This document shows, piece by piece, positions 19,424 to 27,988 of a stretch of 64,000 bases of DNA (positions are counted from its first letter, which is position 1; each line of letters opens with the position of its first letter). The DNA comes from Pseudomonas pudica. Lineage in GTDB: Bacteria; Pseudomonadota; Gammaproteobacteria; Pseudomonadales; Pseudomonadaceae. Both the position numbers and the translations under genes were made by a program. The DNA lies in contig NZ_JADLJS010000016.1 in NCBI RefSeq assembly GCF_015680405.1, positions 46,680 through 110,679 of the forward strand, given 5' to 3'. The notes below the pieces were generated by a model, which worked only from the letters and a program-made list of their open reading frames with translations, had not been told where the DNA came from and ran no database searches.

Positions 19424-20620
19424 ATGTCGAGCACACTCCCGCGGCGCACGTACCTGTATTTCACCGCGCAATCGATCAACCTGACGACTGCGGTCATGTC
19501 CGTGACCATGGCGGCCATTGTCGGGGCGGCGCTGGCGCCTGCCGCCACGTGGTCCACCGTGCCCTATGGTTTCCAGTTCCTCTGCCTGATGCTGGCCACC
19601 TATCCGGTCTCCAGGCTGATGAGCCGTATCGGCCGCAAGCGCGCCTTCATGCTGGGCTCGATCCCTTTGGCGGTGTCTGGCATCAGTGGCTACCTGGCGG
19701 TGCAGTACCAGCACTTCCCGACGCTGGTGATCAGCCATTCGGCATTGGGCATCTACATTGCGTTTGCCAACTTCAATCGCTTCGCGGCCACCGACAACCT
19801 GGCCCAGAACCTGAAACCCAAGGCGCTTTCCCTGGTAGTGGCCGGTGGGGTAATCGCTGCCGTGGTCGGGCCGGCCTTCACCGAGTGGCTGAGGGATGTT
19901 CGCGGGTATCCGCTGTTTTCTCTCTGCTACGCCGCTTTTGTCGTCCTGGCGGTGATGTCGTTGCTGACAGCGGCCTGCCTGCCCGGCGATACCGGCACCG
20001 CCAGTAAAGACCGTGCAGCGAAACCGGCTGATACGACCGCCGAGCCACTGAGCCCGGTGGTTGCCGTGGCCATGGCAGTGGCCGCGCTGGGCTACGGGAT
20101 CATGAATTTGCTGATGATCCAGGCATCCATGTACATGAAACACATGCATGAGGACTTTTCCGACGTTCGCCTGGCGATTCAATGGCATGTGATTGCCATG
20201 TTCGCCCCATCGTTCTTCACTGGCGCCATCATCCACAAGCTCGGTATCAGGGCCACCATCTGTCTCGGCCTGGGCCTGCTGATCGGTTGCACGGCCATGA
20301 ACATGTGGTCGCACAGCTACGCGATGATGACCTTGTCACTGATAGCCCTGGGCCTGGGCTGGAACCTGACCTACATGGGCGGTGGGGCGCTGTTGGCGCA
20401 GATGCTGCAACACAGCCCGGCAGCGATGCAGATGCAGGGGAAGAACGATCTGGCCATCGCGGTGTTCGCGACCATTGGCGCATTCAGCCCGTCGCTGTTG
20501 CTGGGCACGGTCGGTTGGGATGGTACCAATGCCATTTGCATGGCCCTGTGCATCGTGCTGCTGATGGCCACCTCAGTGGTGCTGCAGCGCAATGTTTCAG
20601 GGCCTGCCAGGGTCAGCTAG
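19424..20620 (+). CDS. MFS transporter
   Basis: A 398-residue protein with about 12 membrane helices. The loop 2-3 signature is SRLMSRIGRKRAFMLGS. A longer hydrophilic loop (residues ~185-215) separates the two halves. It is divergent from the MocR regulator, which suggests ligand-induced export or uptake. The substrate cannot be inferred. The ATG has only a weak upstream purine stretch, but the downstream protein is typical from the first residues. Confidence 0.9.
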   Translation: MSSTLPRRTYLYFTAQSINLTTAVMSVTMAAIVGAALAPAATWSTVPYGFQFLCLMLATYPVSRLMSRIGRKRAFMLGSIPLAVSGISGYLAVQYQHFPTLVISHSALGIYIAFANFNRFAATDNLAQNLKPKALSLVVAGGVIAAVVGPAFTEWLRDVRGYPLFSLCYAAFVVLAVMSLLTAACLPGDTGTASKDRAAKPADTTAEPLSPVVAVAMAVAALGYGIMNLLMIQASMYMKHMHEDFSDVRLAIQWHVIAMFAPSFFTGAIIHKLGIRATICLGLGLLIGCTAMNMWSHSYAMMTLSLIALGLGWNLTYMGGGALLAQMLQHSPAAMQMQGKNDLAIAVFATIGAFSPSLLLGTVGWDGTNAICMALCIVLLMATSVVLQRNVSGPARVS

Positions 20621-20674
20621 GCCCCGGCTACCCACTGCGCGGCCCGCGGCTGGGACGCGCAAGTGCTGTTCAGG

Positions 20675-20872
20675 TCAGGCGCCGTGGCACTTCTTGAACT
20701 TTTTCTGGCTACCGCACGGGCACGGGTCGTTACGGCCAACGTCCTTCAGGGCGTTGCGTACCGGCTCCTGGTGGCCGTGGTTGCAGTGCGGGCCGTGTAC
20801 ATGGCCATGATCGTGGTGGTGATCATGATCGTGGTTGCAGTCAGGGCCATGAACGTGGGGTTGCTGGGACAT
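20675..20872 (-). CDS. Small His-rich SEC-C motif protein
   Basis: 65 residues. The first ~35 are extremely His-rich (about a dozen His, with Cys and Asp: [17 protein letters not shown]). The C-terminus is a SEC-C zinc knuckle [16 protein letters not shown] as found at the end of SecA. The combination suggests metal binding or storage, or a metal-fed chaperone or adaptor. It is the last gene of a four-gene minus-strand operon, 7 nt after the LEA lipoprotein gene. Confidence 0.85.
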   Translation of the reverse strand: MSQQPHVHGPDCNHDHDHHHDHGHVHGPHCNHGHQEPVRNALKDVGRNDPCPCGSQKKFKKCHGA

Positions 20873-20879
20873 TGCAGGG

Positions 20880-21365
20880 TTACTCCGGGTTGTAGTCGCC
20901 GGGGATTATCTCACCACTGCGCGACAAGTGCAGGTCCCGATGGATGAGCAACCCGGTCGCCAGCTCGCCCTGCAGGCTGTAGTGCAGCGGTTGTTCGCTT
21001 TTCAGCAGCTTGGCCAGTGGTTTCAGGTGCTGCCACAGGTTGGTTCGCGCGGTGATCTTGAAAGTACGCTGGGCGTGCCCGCCGACACTGCGCCACACGC
21101 TGGTTTCATCCTGCACCAGCAACAGGTCGTTGAGGCGTATGGCATACGACAGGTTGCGGATGAACAGTCGGCTGTCATTGGGGTTGTCGACTCGCAGGTG
21201 CAGCACGAACTCCTGCTCCAGCAACCTGGCCTTGACTGTCTCCACCTCGACCAGTTGCACCTCGGGTTCGCGCCACTCGTCACCGCCCCAACTGGCGCAG
21301 CCCGCCAGCAGTGCCAGCCATGCCATCAGGGGGGCGAGCAGCAGCGGGCGGGTGCGGGCGACCAT
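20880..21365 (-). CDS. LEA type 2 family lipoprotein
   Basis: 161 residues with a signal sequence ending in a lipobox LLAGC (Cys ~23), then a WHy/LEA-2 beta-sandwich domain: [24 protein letters not shown] and [16 protein letters not shown]. It is likely anchored to an envelope membrane. The family is linked to desiccation or stress in other organisms; its bacterial role is not established. It lies 2 nt after the YchJ-like gene. Confidence 0.88.
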   Translation of the reverse strand: MVARTRPLLLAPLMAWLALLAGCASWGGDEWREPEVQLVEVETVKARLLEQEFVLHLRVDNPNDSRLFIRNLSYAIRLNDLLLVQDETSVWRSVGGHAQRTFKITARTNLWQHLKPLAKLLKSEQPLHYSLQGELATGLLIHRDLHLSRSGEIIPGDYNPE

Positions 21366-21367
21366 GT

Positions 21368-21844
21368 TCAGCTACCCACGTAACTGGCGCAGCATTTCTT
21401 GAACTTCTGCCCGCTGGCGCAGGGGCAGGGGTCGTTACGCCCGGCCTTGAGCCCGACCGTGGGGTCGATGAAGTACCAGCGCCCGGCATGCTGGACGAAT
21501 GCCGAGCGCTCGCGGTGCTGATGGTCACCCTCCTGGTCGTGCCAGCGTGCAGTGAAGGTGACAAAACCGTGTTCTGGCTGGCCGCCGAGCACCTCCGCAC
21601 TTTCTACCTCCAGGCCCAACCAGGTGCTCTGGGCGCTCCAGGCAGCCATGGCAGCGCGATCCAGGCCAGCTTGCTGGGCTGGCAGAGTGGTGGCCACCAG
21701 ATAGTCGACCAGGCCCAGCACGTAGGCACTGTAGCGTGAGCGCATCAGCGCCTGGGCATCCGGTGCCGGGGTGCCAGCATGGTAATGCCCGCAGCAGGCG
21801 TCGAGCAGGTTGCCACTGCCACAAGGGCAGACCGAGACACTCAT
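21368..21844 (-). CDS. YchJ-family protein with two SEC-C motifs
   Basis: 158 residues from ATG 21844, giving [12 protein letters not shown] as in YchJ. An in-frame ATG 3 codons earlier would overlap the upstream gene. SEC-C zinc knuckles are at both ends: [14 protein letters not shown] and [15 protein letters not shown]. Between them is an NTF2-like domain ([33 protein letters not shown]). The function is unknown; the knuckles probably bind zinc and proteins. Confidence 0.92.
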   Translation of the reverse strand: MSVSVCPCGSGNLLDACCGHYHAGTPAPDAQALMRSRYSAYVLGLVDYLVATTLPAQQAGLDRAAMAAWSAQSTWLGLEVESAEVLGGQPEHGFVTFTARWHDQEGDHQHRERSAFVQHAGRWYFIDPTVGLKAGRNDPCPCASGQKFKKCCASYVGS

Positions 21845-21846
21845 CA

Positions 21847-22341
21847 TCACCACCAGTACTTGCCGAAGTTTTCAGGGTTGGCCCAGAACTTGGCATTCAG
21901 CCAGTCCGGTACCTGCTTGTAGTCATGTAGATCATAGGTGAACAGGCTCAATACCTGCTGGTCACGGCGGAATTTCTCGCTGGCCGACAGGGCCAGGGCA
22001 AAGAAATCGGTGTCTTGCCAGCCACAGGCGCCCAGGTCGGCAAGCACCGCGACCCGGCTGGCATTGAGGTTGCGAATGCCGCCGAGCAACTCCAGGCCGG
22101 TGCGTTTGGGTAGGTGCTCCAGGCAGTCCACCAGTACCGCCAGGTCAAAGCGCTGGGCTGCCAGTTCGGCCGGCAGCGGGCCTGGGGCGGCTGTGGCGAT
22201 GGTTACCTGTGGGTGCGCCTGGGCGAAGGCGTCCAGCGCCGGGAAACGCGTGCCCACCAGCAGCAGGCGTTGCGGGGTGAAGCGCTCGAGCAGGGCCGCC
22301 AGGGCCTGCTGCGGGGTGCGCTGGGAAAAACCGTCGGTCAT
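21847..22341 (-). CDS. DUF6231-like protein with methyltransferase-type fold
   Basis: 164 residues from ATG 22341 with a GAGGA ribosome site; an upstream in-frame TTG is less likely. The pattern [20 protein letters not shown] then [28 protein letters not shown] resembles the SAM-binding Rossmann strands of methyltransferases, but the GxGxG loop is not canonical. It is the first gene of the four-gene SEC-C operon, 2 nt before the YchJ-like gene. The family name is from memory and a methyltransferase activity is not claimed. Confidence 0.75.
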   Translation of the reverse strand: MTDGFSQRTPQQALAALLERFTPQRLLLVGTRFPALDAFAQAHPQVTIATAAPGPLPAELAAQRFDLAVLVDCLEHLPKRTGLELLGGIRNLNASRVAVLADLGACGWQDTDFFALALSASEKFRRDQQVLSLFTYDLHDYKQVPDWLNAKFWANPENFGKYWW

Positions 22342-22500
22342 TGGCAATCCTCGTTGAAGTCGTCCAAGACTAGCGGGCCGCAGCGTGCGGGCAAAGAGGC
22401 ATGTGGCTGTGTCGTGGCTTATTGGTGGCAGGGATCAGATGCTCGGTCTTTACTCCCTGAAATCGGCCTTATGCCGATTCCCCCTAGGAGAAGCAATGAA

Positions 22501-23193
22501 ATGAGCATAGTACGCACAGCGATACCCCTGGTTCTGCTCACCAGTGTGTTGACTGGTTGTGCAGGTTTGCAAAAGACCGACTGGCCGAAATGTGCCGCCG
22601 TCGGGGGTGTAAGCGGCGCTGCCCTGGGCGCCATCGAGAGCTCCAGCTGGGCTGGTTGGGGCGCGTTGCTGGGTGGTGGCCTGGCGGCAGGCTATTGCTG
22701 GGCCCATGGCGATGGCGACGAGGATGGCGACGGTGTGCCGGACAGCCGTGACAAGTGCCCAGGTACCCCGCGCGGTGTGCAGGTCGATGCCAACGGCTGC
22801 CCACCGGAGCCGGCCGCAGTGGTCGAGGAAGTGGTGGTGCAGAAGGAAGAAGTCATCGTCATCCGCGATGTGCACTTCGAGTTCGACTCTGCGCGCCTGA
22901 CCGCCAGCGACAAGGAGCGCCTCAACACCATTGCCACGCGCCTGAAACAGGAGGCGCCGTCCGCCCGCCTGAGCGTCAGCGGCCATACCGACAGCGTCGG
23001 CTCCGACAGCTACAACCAGAAACTGTCCGAGCGCCGCGCCCACTCGGTGACCGACTACCTGGTCGAGAGCGGAGTACCGCGCAGCAGCTTCGTGTCGGTG
23101 GTAGGGGCTGGTGAAACCCAGCCGGTGGCAGACAACGCCACGGCCGAGGGGCGCGCCATGAACCGCCGTACCGAGATCAAGATCCAGCGGTAG
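22501..23193 (+). CDS. OmpA-family lipoprotein with thrombospondin type 3-like calcium repeat
   Basis: 230 residues. The signal peptide ends in a lipobox LTGC (Cys ~18). A Gly-rich segment IESSSWAGWGALLGGGLAAG follows. Then comes the acidic repeat DGDEDGDGVPDSRDKCPGTP, which is a calcium-binding thrombospondin type 3 motif. The C-terminal OmpA domain (HFEFDSARLT, VSGHTDSVGSDSYNQKLSERR) binds peptidoglycan. ATG 22501 has AGGAG ten nt upstream. It is likely an outer-membrane lipoprotein linking membrane and wall. A paralogue follows in tandem. Confidence 0.92.
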   Translation: MSIVRTAIPLVLLTSVLTGCAGLQKTDWPKCAAVGGVSGAALGAIESSSWAGWGALLGGGLAAGYCWAHGDGDEDGDGVPDSRDKCPGTPRGVQVDANGCPPEPAAVVEEVVVQKEEVIVIRDVHFEFDSARLTASDKERLNTIATRLKQEAPSARLSVSGHTDSVGSDSYNQKLSERRAHSVTDYLVESGVPRSSFVSVVGAGETQPVADNATAEGRAMNRRTEIKIQR

Positions 23194-23202
23194 AGCGACT
23201 TG

Positions 23203-23231
23203 CGCCCGTGCCTTGAGCAGTGGCACGGGCG
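23203..23231 (+). terminator. Hairpin between the tandem OmpA genes
   Basis: CGCCCGTGCC and GGCACGGGCG form a 10-bp stem just after the first stop. No T tract follows, so it may be a weak terminator or an mRNA-stability hairpin. Confidence 0.45.
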
Positions 23232-23283
23232 TGTCTTCAACGGCAGTCAGCCGTCCGTGGCCAATGACACAGGAGCATTCAGC

Positions 23284-24003
23284 ATGAGTGTGACGTCGAA
23301 AGCGGCGCTGCCGCTGTTGGTGGCTGCCAGCCTGCTCGCGGGCTGCGCCACCCAAAGCGATGGTAGCGCGCCGCTCAACCAGAAGACCTGGCCCATCTGC
23401 AGCCTGCTCGGCGGCCTGGTCGGTGGTGGCCTGGGCGCCATCGAAAGCTCGAGTTGGGCGGCTGGTGGCGGTGCCCTTGGTGCCATTGCCGGGGGGCTGA
23501 TCTGTTACGTCCAGGATGGTGACGAAGATGGCGATGGCATTTTCGACCGCCGCGATCGTTGCCCCGATACCCCGGCAAACACTGCGGTCGACCATATGGG
23601 GTGCCCGTTGAAGGTGTACCCCGTATCGCCGCCTGCCACTGAACCCGAACCCTCGCCGGAGGTGATCATCTTGGATGACAACGGCGCGGTGATGTTCGCC
23701 TTCGATTCCGCCGAGCTGACCCCGGCGGCCCAGCAGCGCCTGCAAGGCCTGGTGGCAAAACTCGATTCACCGACGGTGGCCAAAGTCAGCGTGATCGGAC
23801 ATACGGATAACGTAGGCTCCGACAGCTACAACCAGGCACTTTCCGAACGCCGCGCCAGCAGCGTGGCCGTTTACCTGATCAGCCAGGGGCTGGAGGCGGG
23901 CAAGGTCACCAGCCAGGGGCGCGGTGAGAGTGAGCCGCTCAGCGACAACGAAAGCGAGGAGGGCCGCGCCCGCAACCGACGGGTGGAACTGCACCTCAAC
24001 TGA
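23284..24003 (+). CDS. OmpA-family lipoprotein, tandem paralogue
   Basis: 239 residues with AGGAG upstream. The lipobox LLAGC, the Gly-rich IESSSWAAGGGALGA segment, the calcium motif DGDEDGDGIFDRRDRCPDTP and a C-terminal OmpA domain (MFAFDSAELT, VIGHTDNVGSDSYNQALSERR) match the gene 90 nt upstream domain for domain, so this is an old tandem duplication. The spacer between the calcium motif and the OmpA domain differs, and has a Pro-rich stretch SPPATEPEPSPE. Confidence 0.92.
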   Translation: MSVTSKAALPLLVAASLLAGCATQSDGSAPLNQKTWPICSLLGGLVGGGLGAIESSSWAAGGGALGAIAGGLICYVQDGDEDGDGIFDRRDRCPDTPANTAVDHMGCPLKVYPVSPPATEPEPSPEVIILDDNGAVMFAFDSAELTPAAQQRLQGLVAKLDSPTVAKVSVIGHTDNVGSDSYNQALSERRASSVAVYLISQGLEAGKVTSQGRGESEPLSDNESEEGRARNRRVELHLN

Positions 24004-24101
24004 GTGGTGCTGGCGCCTGTCTTGACATTGCGGTTAATGTTGGCCGCACGGCCCGCTCGAACGGGCCGGCTCGACATAACAACAATCCATGGGGGCGGGA
24101 T

Positions 24102-24377
24102 ATGAAGTTCATCCTGGGCTTGGGCAAGGTCCTGACTGTCGCTTTCTGGGGTGTGGTGCTGTTCAATCAGTTGATGCCACAACCCTTGCCCTTCAACCTG
24201 CTGATCAACGCCGCCGGCATCACCTTGCTCGGCCTGCACCTGCTCGAAGTGTTGTTCTTCAATGGCAGCCTGCGCGGGCGCAGCCACCGCTGGTTCGATC
24301 GTCTGCAGATCCTGTTGACGGGTATCTTCCATGTCATGTCCATTCCCCGTGTGCAGGAGGCGCCGCGAAATGCGTAA
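24102..24377 (+). CDS. DUF1145 small membrane protein
   Basis: 91 residues with three hydrophobic segments (residues ~5-22, 30-52, 65-80), matching DUF1145: MKFILGLGKVLTVAFWGVVLFN at the start. It is an inner-membrane protein of unknown role. Its stop overlaps the start of the collagen-like gene by 8 nt, so the two are probably co-expressed. Confidence 0.85.
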   Translation: MKFILGLGKVLTVAFWGVVLFNQLMPQPLPFNLLINAAGITLLGLHLLEVLFFNGSLRGRSHRWFDRLQILLTGIFHVMSIPRVQEAPRNA

Positions 24378-25128
24378 TTTGATGTTGCTGGCCATGATGG
24401 CCGCTCCCCTGGCCCAGGCCGAAAGCCTGGAGGTCGCTGCCAATTCCATGCTTCGCCTGCCCGACAAGTCGGCTAGCGTGCACCTGGCACAGTTGCGTGT
24501 CGCCGATGCCGCAACCCTGCTGCTGCCTGCCACGCTCGCGGAATTGAAGGTCGACCAGCTGGAACTGGGGCGTGATGCGCGTATCGCCATTGCTCCATCC
24601 GATAGCCCGTTGCTGATCGAGGCGCGCAGCGCACGGCTGGGTGAGGGTAGTGAATTCAGTGCGCCGGGGGCGGCGGGCACCTACCAGCGGGGAGCCCGGT
24701 CTGGCCGCAGCCTGGACCTGAAACTGGCTGAAGTGGATGCCGAGCGCCTGGCTATCGATGCCCGTGGCGGTGCCGGTGCGCCAGGGTACGTGGGACTCGA
24801 TGGCGCTAACGGCCAGGCCGGTGGCTGCACCTGGGGCCAGGCCAGCCGCGGTGCCAATGGCGATGACGGCGGCAACGGGCACGATGGTGCGCCGGGTGGG
24901 CGCATCCGCTTGAGCGTGCCGCAGGGCTTCCCGCAGGAGCGCATCGTGGTGCGCCTGGACGGCGGCGCACCGGGCAAGGCCGGGGCTGCAGGCAAGGCCG
25001 GCAAGGGCGGGGCTAGCAAGGGGTGCCTGGTGTACCGCACAGACGCCGGCGCAAATGGCCGACCGGGGCAGCCGGGCCAGCCTGGGTTGGCCGGCGCTGC
25101 AGGTGAGCTGATTCTGCAGCGCCTCTGA
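24370..25128 (+). CDS. Secreted protein with collagen-like Gly-X-Y segments
   Basis: 252 residues with AGGAGG upstream. The signal peptide is MLLAMMAAPLAQA, cleaved near residue 18. Residues ~20-125 form a beta-rich part with no recognised family. Two Gly-rich stretches follow, with runs such as GAPGYVGLDGANGQAGG and GGAPGKAGAAGKAGKGG, then GANGRPGQPGQPGLAGAAG. The GXY register is interrupted, so a stable triple helix is uncertain. Two Cys (in GGCTW and KGCLVY) could form a disulphide. It is likely periplasmic or exported and is coupled to DUF1145. Confidence 0.8.
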   Translation: MRNLMLLAMMAAPLAQAESLEVAANSMLRLPDKSASVHLAQLRVADAATLLLPATLAELKVDQLELGRDARIAIAPSDSPLLIEARSARLGEGSEFSAPGAAGTYQRGARSGRSLDLKLAEVDAERLAIDARGGAGAPGYVGLDGANGQAGGCTWGQASRGANGDDGGNGHDGAPGGRIRLSVPQGFPQERIVVRLDGGAPGKAGAAGKAGKGGASKGCLVYRTDAGANGRPGQPGQPGLAGAAGELILQRL

Positions 25129-25145
25129 AGCCTTGCTGCGCCTCC

Positions 25146-25184
25146 TGTAGGAGCGGCCTTGTGTCGCGATGGGCTGCTCCTACA
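25146..25184. repeat. REP-like inverted repeat (variant)
   Basis: TGTAGGAGCGGCC and GGGCTGCTCCTACA are arms around GTGTCGCGA. It is related to the GGAGCGGCCTTGTGTCGCGA family seen at 30245 and 47414. It lies between convergent genes and may act as a terminator. Confidence 0.75.
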
Positions 25185-25202
25185 CGGGCTGCGCAGATCC
25201 TG

Positions 25203-25667
25203 TCAGAGCATCAGCCGCGAACTGGCCACGGCTACCACCGCCAGGCCCAGCAGCAGGTTGATCCCTACCATCCGCCGAATCCGCCCCAGCACTGCCGCAC
25301 CCGCCGGCCAGTCCTCGGCCTGCACCGCCGCCCTCAGCTCCGGCAGCAGCAACGCCTGGATGCGCATGAACAGGGCAAACATGGCGATGCCCCCACCGAT
25401 CATCACCTGCACATACTTCGGTGCAGTCTCGAAGCTGCTGAAGCGCATGTGCAACATGCCGATACCACTTATCGCCAAAATCGCCACGGCCAGCCAGACC
25501 CAACCGAAGAAGCGTCGGAAAACTTCTACCCACAAGCGCAGCCGGGCAGGCCCCTCAAGGGCTGCAACCGTTGCCGGGCGCAGCACCAGCCAGGCGAAGA
25601 ACATGCCGCCGACCCACACCAGGGCGGCAATGACATGCAGTGTGTAGGGCAAGGCAAAGGCAAGCAT
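25203..25667 (-). CDS. CopD-family membrane protein
   Basis: 154 residues with four membrane helices. The N-terminal LPYTLHVIAALVWVGGMFFAWLVLRP is the conserved His-containing first helix of the CopD/YcnJ family. I chose ATG 25667, which has GGAG six nt upstream, over ATG 25679. A copper link is only by family; no CopC or copper regulator lies nearby. It is divergent from dinG. Confidence 0.85.
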   Translation of the reverse strand: MLAFALPYTLHVIAALVWVGGMFFAWLVLRPATVAALEGPARLRLWVEVFRRFFGWVWLAVAILAISGIGMLHMRFSSFETAPKYVQVMIGGGIAMFALFMRIQALLLPELRAAVQAEDWPAGAAVLGRIRRMVGINLLLGLAVVAVASSRLML

Positions 25668-25765
25668 CTGGATCTCCATGCGGCATAAAGGGCAATAGCG
25701 GGGTATGATAGCCGCCCCATGCGAAACACTGAAAATATATCCAGCCCTCCGGGCGCCTGCAGACC

Positions 25766-27910
25766 ATGATCAGCAACGAACTCAAAGCCACCATCCAGGG
25801 CGCCTATACGCGTTTTCTCGAAGCCAAGAGCCTCAAGCCGCGCTATGGCCAGCGCCTGATGATCGCCGAAGTGGCCAAGGTGCTCGGCGACATCGCCTGC
25901 GACGAGGAAGGCCGCCGTGCCGGCGAGCCTGCCGTGGTGGCAGTGGAGGCGGGTACTGGTACCGGCAAGACCGTGGCCTACAGCCTGGCTGCCATTCCGG
26001 CCGCCAAGGCCGCCGGCAAGCGCCTGGTGATCGCCACCGCCACCGTGGCGCTGCAGGAGCAGATCGTCTTCAAGGACCTGCCCGACCTCATGCGCAGCAG
26101 CGGGCTGAACTTCAGCTTCGCCCTGGCCAAGGGCCGTGGCCGCTACCTGTGCCTGTCCAAGCTCGACATCCTGCTGCAGGAAGGCCACGCCCAATCGGCT
26201 ACCGCCCAGCTGTTCGAGGAAGAAGGCTTCCACATCGAAGTCGACGAGCGCAGCCAGAAGCTGTTCAACAGCATGATCGAGAAGCTTGCCGGCAACCGCT
26301 GGGACGGTGACCGCGACAGCTGGCCAGAAGCCCTGGAAGACCAGGACTGGGCACGCCTGACCACCGACCACAGCCAGTGTACCGGCCGTCATTGCCCGAA
26401 CTTCCAGCAGTGCGTGTTCTACAAGGCCCGCGAAGGCATGGGCAAGGTCGACGTGATCGTCACCAACCACGATATGGTGCTGGCCGACCTGGCCCTGGGC
26501 GGCGGCGCGGTATTGCCCGACCCGCGCGACACCATGTACGTGTTCGACGAAGGCCACCACCTGCCGGACAAGGCCATCGGCCATTTCGCCCACTATTCGC
26601 GCCTGCGCTCCACTGCCGACTGGCTGGAACAGACCGCCAAGAACCTGACCAAGCTGCTGGCCCAGCACCCGCTGCCCGGTGACCTTGGCAAGTACATCGA
26701 GCAGGTGCCAGAGCTTGCGCGGGAAGTGCGCACCCAGCAGCAGTTCATGTTCACCCTGTGCGAGCAGGTTGCCGACTTCCGCCCCAGCGAGGACAACGAA
26801 GGCCGTGAGCGCCCGCGCTACCGCTTCGAAGGTGGTGTGGTGCCGGAGCAGATTCGCGAAGTGGGCATCGAGCTGAAAAAGGGCTTTGCTCGCCTCAACG
26901 ACCTGTTCACTCGCCTGGCCGACCTGCTCAAGGAAGGCATGGACGGTGAGGTCAACATCGGCATCGCCAGCCACCAGGCCGAGGAGTGGTACCCGCTGTT
27001 CGGAAGCCTGGTCACCCGTGCCCAGGGCAACTGGGAGCTGTGGACGGCCTTTACCGCCGAAGACCCGGAAGACAGCCCGCCCATGGCCCGCTGGCTGACC
27101 CTGGCCGAGAGCGGTGCGCTGTTCGATATCGAAGTCAACGCCAGCCCCATCCTGGCCGCCGAAATGCTCCGCCGCAGTCTGTGGAGCGTGGCCCATGGCG
27201 CGCTGGTGACCTCGGCGACGCTGACCGCGCTCGGCAAGTTCGACCGTTTCCGCATGCGCTCGGGGTTGCCGCGTGACGCGGTCACCTGCGTGGTGCCCAG
27301 TCCGTTCGTGCATGGCGATGCCGGCCTGCTGCGGGTCCCCGACCTCAAGGCCGACCCGCGCGATGCAGCGGCGCATACCGCGGCAATCATCCGCGAACTG
27401 CCGAGTATCGTGGAAGAGGCCCGTGGCGCGCTGGTGCTGTTCTCCTCGCGCAAGCAGATGCAGGACGTGTTCGATGGCCTGGACCGTGACTGGCGCAAGC
27501 TGGTGCTGATCCAGGGCAACCTGTCCAAACAGGAAACCCTGAACAAGCACAAGGCGCGGGTAGATGATGGCCAGCACAGCGTGCTGTTCGGCCTGGCCAG
27601 CTTTGCCGAGGGTGTCGACCTACCGGGTGCCTACTGCGAGCACGTGGTGATCGCCAAGATTCCCTTTGCCGTGCCAGACGACCCGGTCGAAGCGGCGCTG
27701 GCCGAGTGGATCGAGGCTCGCGGCGGCAACCCGTTCATGGAAATTGCCGTACCCGACGCGTCGCTTCGGCTGATCCAGGCCTGCGGCCGCCTGCTGCGAA
27801 CCGAGCAGGACCGCGGTGTCATCACCTTGCTTGACCGGCGTCTGGTCACCCAACGCTATGGCAAGGCTATTCTCAATGCGCTGCCGCCGTTCCGGCGGGA
27901 GATTTCCTGA
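25766..27910 (+). CDS. dinG: ATP-dependent DNA helicase DinG
   Basis: A 714-residue XPD-like superfamily 2 5'-3' helicase that unwinds D-loops, R-loops and forks. Walker A EAGTGTGKT is at residues 61-69 and the DEGH box is in VFDEGHHLP. The four iron-sulphur cysteines are present: C129 (GRYLCL), C205, C210 (CTGRHC) and C216 (QQC). The C-terminal motif is QACGRLLRTEQDRG. The N-terminus MISNELK matches the family, although the upstream ribosome site is weak. No LexA box was recognised upstream. Confidence 0.97.
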   Translation: MISNELKATIQGAYTRFLEAKSLKPRYGQRLMIAEVAKVLGDIACDEEGRRAGEPAVVAVEAGTGTGKTVAYSLAAIPAAKAAGKRLVIATATVALQEQIVFKDLPDLMRSSGLNFSFALAKGRGRYLCLSKLDILLQEGHAQSATAQLFEEEGFHIEVDERSQKLFNSMIEKLAGNRWDGDRDSWPEALEDQDWARLTTDHSQCTGRHCPNFQQCVFYKAREGMGKVDVIVTNHDMVLADLALGGGAVLPDPRDTMYVFDEGHHLPDKAIGHFAHYSRLRSTADWLEQTAKNLTKLLAQHPLPGDLGKYIEQVPELAREVRTQQQFMFTLCEQVADFRPSEDNEGRERPRYRFEGGVVPEQIREVGIELKKGFARLNDLFTRLADLLKEGMDGEVNIGIASHQAEEWYPLFGSLVTRAQGNWELWTAFTAEDPEDSPPMARWLTLAESGALFDIEVNASPILAAEMLRRSLWSVAHGALVTSATLTALGKFDRFRMRSGLPRDAVTCVVPSPFVHGDAGLLRVPDLKADPRDAAAHTAAIIRELPSIVEEARGALVLFSSRKQMQDVFDGLDRDWRKLVLIQGNLSKQETLNKHKARVDDGQHSVLFGLASFAEGVDLPGAYCEHVVIAKIPFAVPDDPVEAALAEWIEARGGNPFMEIAVPDASLRLIQACGRLLRTEQDRGVITLLDRRLVTQRYGKAILNALPPFRREIS

Positions 27911-27988
27911 CCGCCGGAGCACTTGCTCTGGCGCGTTGTCCATACTCAGTCGTGGGCCATGAAGGCCCTGAAGGAGAGCCCCAGCCTT

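Noticed and set aside
24750..25110. Possible CRISPR or tandem repeat array
   Set aside because: Repetition is at the protein level (Gly-X-Y) with varying codons; no constant repeat/spacer lengths.
25526..27577. 683-codon minus-strand ORF opposite dinG
   Set aside because: Antisense shadow of dinG; it also runs through the CopD gene in another frame.
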